In this document: positions 59,082 to 64,000 of the stretch, piece after piece
Position numbering within the stretch: the first letter of the stretch is position 1
How the letters are laid out: the number at the start of each line of letters is the position of its first letter
From: Merluccius polli
Lineage: Eukaryota; Chordata; Actinopteri; Gadiformes; Merlucciidae
Length of the DNA stretch: 64,000 nucleotides
Assembly (NCBI GenBank): GCA_030340625.1
Contig: JAOPHQ010005453.1
Span: 91,293-155,292 of the forward strand
Direction of reading: 5' to 3'
Position numbers and translations under genes: made by a program
The notes under the pieces: model-generated
The model's database searches: none
The model's input: only the letters and a program-made list of their open reading frames with translations
Told to the model about the DNA's origin: nothing

Positions 59082-59948
59082 CTGTGCCTAGGGCACTGTG
59101 GCACGCTTGCCAGGGAGTGCTGGGTGGCAGAGAGTCAGCCAGTGATGGAAGCAGTGGTGACACATTAGGCCTAGGACCCACTCAGAGAACCCCACTAGTC
59201 AGGGGACAGGGGGGGCGTCACTAAGACAGGGGGTACGGCCTAACAGCAACTGATGTGGCATTCAGAGCTGGTACACACCAGGGACACAAAAATGACACAA
59301 ACACAAACAGATGGTGTGTGTAGGAGGGTCTGAGGGTCTAAGAGAGAGAGAGTGTGTGTGTGTAAGAAATGGCAGGTCAAGTTCCCTAAAATCGAAAGAC
59401 AGTTATGTCATTTGAGTTTAAAATCTTCATATTTTTTTGTGTATGCATGCCTTTTGTAAGAGTGTACGTGTGTGTGTGTTTCCAAAAATGTTAAAATTGT
59501 ATAAACCAGAGTTCATCTGTTTTTGTGCAAAAAAGCAAGAGCTCCAAGTACATTTCAAGAGCAGTGGTCTGGCTGCCTGTGAATGGTGTGACCGGCTTGG
59601 TCTAGCAGGGCTTATTCTGTATAATCCATCTCTAATCAAAAGGAAAATATACAGTGCTGTGTGTGATTGGCCAATGTGACAACTTCTGCCACAGATATTC
59701 TGAGGCAGTAACAACCTTAAAATTCAGAGATTTGGTTCTAAACACATTAAACAGAAAGTAATTGCTGTAAACATGTTAAAAGACTGTAGAACCATGTAGT
59801 ACTGAATTGTGGAGTTAGACCGTGTTCAGCATTTTTTGGGCGGGGCTTAATGGTGTCTAGATGCCACACTGGACCCATACTTTGCATTGCCCCACCAATG
59901 GCTCAACCATGTACGGCTGCAAAAGTCCAACAACACTGCTAGAAGGAA

Positions 59949-60704
59949 TAGGGATGCAAGAAATACCAAAGAATGATAATCGAATACACAGTCCAAATGT
60001 CAGCGAGTACTCAAGTACTCGTTTTGCTTTTCTTTTTGCTTTTTTTAAATGTCCACAATAGTTCCCACTAATTTACATATATCAAAAGTCAGTTTTAACC
60101 TGTATTACAGTCCATGTGTGTTATATCCACACAGACTAGTCACACAGTTTTTGACCTACTTTTTCCTATTGTAGACCTAGCAGGATACACTTCTAAACAG
60201 CGATTTGAATGTTATATCCACTGAGGAAAATGTTGAAACATGACGTATCCAGTTGAATTGTTTTTTAGTTAGGCTATTGTGTAGGGCAGGGTACTTTGTA
60301 ATTCGCCGATTGTCTCGAAATATTGACCAAACAAAAGCTCTATAGAGTGGAGTGCTGCAGCCCGATTATGCGTGAAAGCAGGTAGACACCACTAGTTCAT
60401 CGCGTCATATCGCTAATTCAGAGCATGAATAGCTGTTGAATATCCAATATCTTTCTAACTTAAAAAAAACTATTTCCAAACTGCATAAGCTGCTATTGAG
60501 ATGTCATTATTTTTTAATAAACCACCAGAGCAGCGCTATGCTGCTATACATTTCACTGTTTTGATGTCGGGACTTTCCTGGCGGGCGGACATTATTGTAA
60601 AACTTGTTGAATGTGTGGGGAACGCCCACCCAGCCAGCTGCTAAACGTTTGGCGAACAAACCTTTAAACATACTTGTTTACTCGAGTACACGTTTGCACC
60701 CCTA
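59949..60704. mobile_element. hAT-type element (TAGGGATGCA ends)
   Basis: Flanks AGAAGGAA (59941-59948) and AGAAGGAG (60705-60712) match at 7 of 8. The ends are TAGGGATGCAAGAAATACC and GTTTGCACCCCTA, with CGAGTACTCAAGTACTCG and ACTCGAGTAC palindromes inside both ends. The internal stretch of about 60558-60660 is homologous, inverted, to 25161-25258 of the hAT MITE at 24756. 756 bp, non-coding. Confidence 0.85.
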
Positions 60705-60712
60705 AGAAGGAG

Positions 60713-62392
60713 CATCTATTTTTCAGGTCATAGTGGTATTTGACACTTGAGAGAGTCTTGTAACTGTTTGGGTCCGTGTTCGGTGTTGAGTCAGCTCAGA
60801 GAGCGTAGAAAACACACGCTGGTACTGGAGTTTCCACAATGCTCCTCATTTATTGTTAATTGTGTTATTGTCAACCTTACCAAGCCTGGTTGTAAGGCTA
60901 CTATTTTATGATGAACACACACATTAAACAAAACAGAGGCCACATGTAACCAAAATGTCACCGTTGAGTTGAGGGCCAAAAGGATCAAATAGGAGTGTAG
61001 CAATATGCATCCGTCCATGACATGTGCCACGCACAACTAAAATTAATGCGCTGTCTAATGACACAACACAGCTTATGGCACAGACACACTACACAATTTT
61101 CAAAGTCGTAAGATCGCTGTACCATTGTAATGGCGAGGCTTTAAGTCACTACACGATCCTTCGGGGGTGTTGTCGGTGAGCTTAAGAATTTGTCATTGAG
61201 TGGAAAATCAGGCTTAAAATCGTGTAGTGTGAACTCGGCTTTAAAGGTACACCACACAATTTCTACTCTACCGCCCCCCCCCCGTGCACGAAAGGGCGTG
61301 GGTTCAGCGCCTTCAGCGGACATGCCCCCAGCATTTCAGAGCAGAGAATAATGTTAATTTTTCACAATTTTGAAACGTTATTTTATATAAGTGCTGAATT
61401 TTTTGATCATTCAAATTTGTCTGGGTGGTTAGATTTTTCTGTGGTGTGACAAACTCAAAACACTTATTTTTGCTTTATAGGGACTTTAACAACAGTAATA
61501 CTCAATCCTAAAATAGATGACTGAGATGAATAGATGTATTAATGGCATAATAATATTTTAAACTGTATCGAATGTTGATTTAAAGGAGTGGTTACATCCG
61601 GGTTGCCACTTAATCTTTTAGTCCTACATGTTGAGCCAATTCAAAACTTATTTTACACTGAAGAAAATACTTGAATCTTGTTTTACTTAATTCACACTGT
61701 TAAAAAGTTGTATTTACCTATGAACTTTATTGTGCAAATACATTACTAATACAAAAACATTACAATGCTTCGGTAACTGCTAGCGAACAAATCTTGGGAC
61801 ACAATTACCCATGAAGAGTTGTTCAGTGGTCGTCAGATAATTGTACTACACATTTTTTTAATGGGCATTTTATACTAATACTATTATTTTTTCCTTGGAA
61901 TAAACCACAGAGTTCACTGGACTTTTTTCAAGGTCATATTTATTGTAATTATTTCACTTCATATACACTAAGCATGCTGCTTAGTGTATATACTCTGTAT
62001 TTAAGTCAGTTCGGAGTTAAGACCCTTATACACCAATAATTACTAATTTCACCCTAAATTTATTTGGTATATATAAACAAAGATAATAATAATACGAATA
62101 TACTATGTAATAGTTAACAGCACACTTTGCGAATGGTCATGTTATTTCATTTCCATGCAAACCCCAATATCCCATCTGGGATTAATAACGTGCATCTTAT
62201 CTCATCTTTGTAAGCTACAGAATAGGTACCAGCTGGACTATATAGACTATATGCACTGATAAATAACCTTTTATTACTGAGGAACATGACAAATACTGCA
62301 GTCATGTATGCTTTCAGTGTGCTCATCTGTTTGCTCGGCTAGACCATCATGGTGAAACACAGTGTGCATATATACGTGTACAGCAAGCCTAC
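60713..62392. other. srbd1 intron with possible MITE debris
   Basis: Around 61085-61245, CACACTACACAATTTTCAAA and its rough inverse AAATCGTGTAGTGTG suggest a small decayed inverted-repeat element. A C run lies at about 61272-61282. No coding feature. Confidence 0.4.
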
Positions 62393-62582
62393 CTGGTGAG
62401 GCTGGATGCGCTGAACATTGCTGGAAAAGTCGAAGTAGAGGCGGAACTTGTCGATGTCCTTGGTTTTGTTTTGCTGGGCCCTGGGTCCGGCCTTGCTGTG
62501 ACTGGGCTGGCTCTCCCCTCCCTGCTCCTTCAAGGCTGATTTGGACACAACTGACTGGATGGTCACAAAGCTGTTCTCACAC
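62393..62582 (-). CDS. srbd1: srbd1 exon b, with a low-complexity linker
   Basis: 190-bp exon. After one base that completes the previous codon it reads CENSFVTIQSVVSK, a polar stretch rich in Q, S, G and K (KEQGGESQPSHSKAG and onward), then KDIDKFRLYFDFSSNVQRIQ and PHQ. The KDxDKFxLYxxFS and HQ ends match the SRBD1 family. The polar middle looks about 15-20 residues longer than the mammalian protein as I remember it, so it may be a fish-specific disordered linker. The donor is CACCAG then GTAGGC. The acceptor is unusual: the sequence just upstream in the sense direction is an unbroken TG repeat ending in TCAG (plus strand 62583-62620), in place of a normal pyrimidine tract. Confidence 0.85.
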
Positions 62583-62584
62583 CT

Positions 62585-62585
<1 letters not shown>

Positions 62586-62620
<35 letters not shown>
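62586..62620. repeat. CA microsatellite forming the exon b acceptor tract
   Basis: About 17 CA units on the plus strand. In the srbd1 sense it is a TG run that leads directly into TCAG and exon b. Confidence 0.95.
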
Positions 62621-62622
<2 letters not shown>

Positions 62623-62913
62623 TAGAATGTTTAAAAAGAAGAAAGAAACTTTAACCAAATAGTAACAGAGAGGAGAGAGGCTGTGCCTCAAAAGGAAAGA
62701 AAGTTGAGTTAACACACTTAGGCAAAGGAGTGCACTAATGCATTTATGGTGTGTACACAACCAAACATTGTAACGAAAAATAGATTAATTTGTTTTACAA
62801 AGTTGGGTTAATAAAGCCAGTCTCAAAAATATCTATACTACTGTTCATCTCTGCACTTAACAAGCATTGATGTCTGAGCTATAATCTTGGTTGTATTTGG
62901 ACGCTATTCTTAC

Positions 62914-63010
62914 AGTGTCCTTATGTAGGCCAGGGTCTCAGGATCCTTGGCAATCATATCGGCCAAGATATGTTCCACACCTGTCGTCACCTCCTCCACT
63001 GAAGACAGAC
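62914..63010 (-). CDS. srbd1: srbd1 exon a (Tex core)
   Basis: 97-bp exon. It reads (G)LSSVEEVTTG, then VEHILADMIAKDPETLAYIR and TL. The GVxHILADxIAKD segment is a hallmark of the Tex/SRBD1 core helices. The acceptor lies just above 63010 (sense CAG before GTCTGTC) and the donor just below 62914 (sense CT, then GTAAGA, a strong site). It starts with the last two bases of a glycine codon and ends two bases into a leucine codon completed by the next exon. It is the most upstream exon identified with confidence. Confidence 0.85.
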
Positions 63011-63852
63011 CTGACAGGTCCAGACACAGTAGCAGAAAATCAGATAAACACACACACACACACCAAACGCCCAACTCTGCCCAGTACTATTTAAAAATCT
63101 TAGATTTTTCTAAACAATGATTTAATAGATGACAATAGATAGATGGAAACATAGCGCTACATATTTTTGCATTATGAATTTTGGGGTGTAAGAACTGTAT
63201 TTTCCATGGACCTTTGCTGCCCCCTTCAGGTATTTGAAAGACTGCAGCCAAATACATAAGGAAAGCTACATTTTGAGGATTTATGTTAGTAGGGCATTCA
63301 CGATGGCTGCATTTTGGTAGTCGTCAACTACTCCAAAAAGGTATTCGTTAATCGTGGCAGATATATCATATTTTTTTCATCCAATAACGATGATCAATTC
63401 TCATTAAAAAGGTCTCAAATACAACCAGCAAAGGGTTAACTAATGTAGGCAGTACTAACCTCCAGCAAGCTTGTCTGAGATGGAGATACTGTTGACTACA
63501 ATGCGACTGCTTTCTTGCAGGGATAGCAAGTCTTTCCTTCTATAAATACCTTCAATTCTGTTTATTCAACATGGCTAGTGCAAAGAGAAAAATACAAATC
63601 GTATAATCATGTTTCTTTCTGCCTCTTGCTGCATGTCTGCTGCTTAACCACGCCACACTGCACAGTGTTAAAGTCACACATGACAACGATGAACAACTAC
63701 CCACAGCATCCCCTGCTGCATATCTGCTGTAGATGCATTGCCACTGCTTTATTACTGCTTTATTACTGCTAATGGCTTTATTACTACGCCGTGCTAAAAT
63801 CACAGATGAACAATTAGTCTACAATGATGCAGTGCCAATTAGTGGTTTTGAC
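63011..63852. other. srbd1 intron or upstream region
   Basis: A short CA tract at 63046-63062. hAT-like debris near 63318-63420 (GTCGTCAACTACTCC, ATTCGTTAATCG). A weak exon candidate at 63460-63539 is listed among the rejected items. Confidence 0.4.
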
Positions 63853-64000
63853 TAGGGATGCTGATACCGATAATTACCTGCCTCTCATGGCCAATACCAA
63901 TAAGATAACCGATAATTTCACATTTTTGTATTTTAAAAATAAGTTCATAACTTATTTTATGCACACCTGAGGGTAAGAACGACTAAGGTGTAGTGAGCAA
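63853..64000. mobile_element. hAT left end, cut by the window edge
   Basis: Begins TAGGGATGCTGATACCGATA with further ACCGATAAT motifs, similar in style to the element at 4835-5492. It continues beyond 64000. Confidence 0.65.

Noticed and set aside
58703..59224. 173-codon frame through the TG repeat at 59 kb.
   Set aside because: The middle is Val-Cys repeat from the microsatellite, and the flanks have no recognised motif or splice signals.
63460..63539. Possible further upstream srbd1 exon on the minus strand (reads RKDLLSLQESSRIVVNSISI then SDKLAG).
   Set aside because: The donor (GGAG then GTTAG) and the phase fit exon a, but the acceptor side is poor (GGTATTTATAG) and the residues do not clearly resemble SRBD1 upstream of GLSSVEE. 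A transcript would decide it.

Overview
This window is vertebrate nuclear DNA, almost certainly from a ray-finned (teleost) fish, probably a percomorph. The evidence is long CA/TG microsatellites, very many hAT, Tc1, PIF/Harbinger and TTAA-type DNA transposons, L2/CR1-type LINEs with fish-style 3' tails, and one host gene split into small exons. No prokaryotic gene, CRISPR array, rRNA or tRNA was seen.

Host gene: eight consecutive internal exons of srbd1 (S1 RNA-binding domain protein 1, the animal homologue of bacterial Tex) lie on the minus strand between 63010 and 9920. In coding order they are 63010-62914, 62582-62393, 53329-53226, 30757-30650, 29877-29720, 25582-25492, 24661-24554 and 10011-9920. 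All have GT/AG boundaries and mutually compatible phases, giving 948 bp (316 codons) across the Tex core and YqgF/RNase-H-like region. The start, the HhH region and the S1 domain lie outside the window. The exons total about 0.95 kb in 53 kb; the rest is intron inflated by transposons.

Layout by region. 1-5640: a decayed L2/CR1-type LINE broken by a hAT MITE, a 9-bp-TSD element and a second hAT MITE. 6.8-7.3 kb: GC-rich hAT-like debris with minisatellites. 8536-9755: a Tc1 element. 10.0-24.5 kb: one intron with CA tracts, a copy of the 9-bp-TSD element interrupted by another MITE, and a three-level nest of elements at 20647-22681. 24.7-30.6 kb: four clustered exons, two hAT elements, a solo LTR, an AT palindrome and a foldback element. 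30.8-53.2 kb: a 22.5-kb intron with a large TTAA element, adjacent TTAA elements, an intact-looking Tc1 element, a broken Harbinger, an L2 LINE, several MITEs, a second nest at 50766-52724, and possible relic exons of a plus-strand gene. 53.3-62.4 kb: a second, nearly identical Tc1 copy, a hAT element and microsatellites.

Three observations stand out. A small non-autonomous transposon family with exact 9-bp target duplications carries the first coding segment of a RecQ-helicase-like protein, cut just before the expected Walker A motif. Apparently unrelated hAT MITEs share a homopolymer-linked minisatellite with the core GCGCGATTGT. Dinucleotide repeats directly form or abut several srbd1 splice sites.
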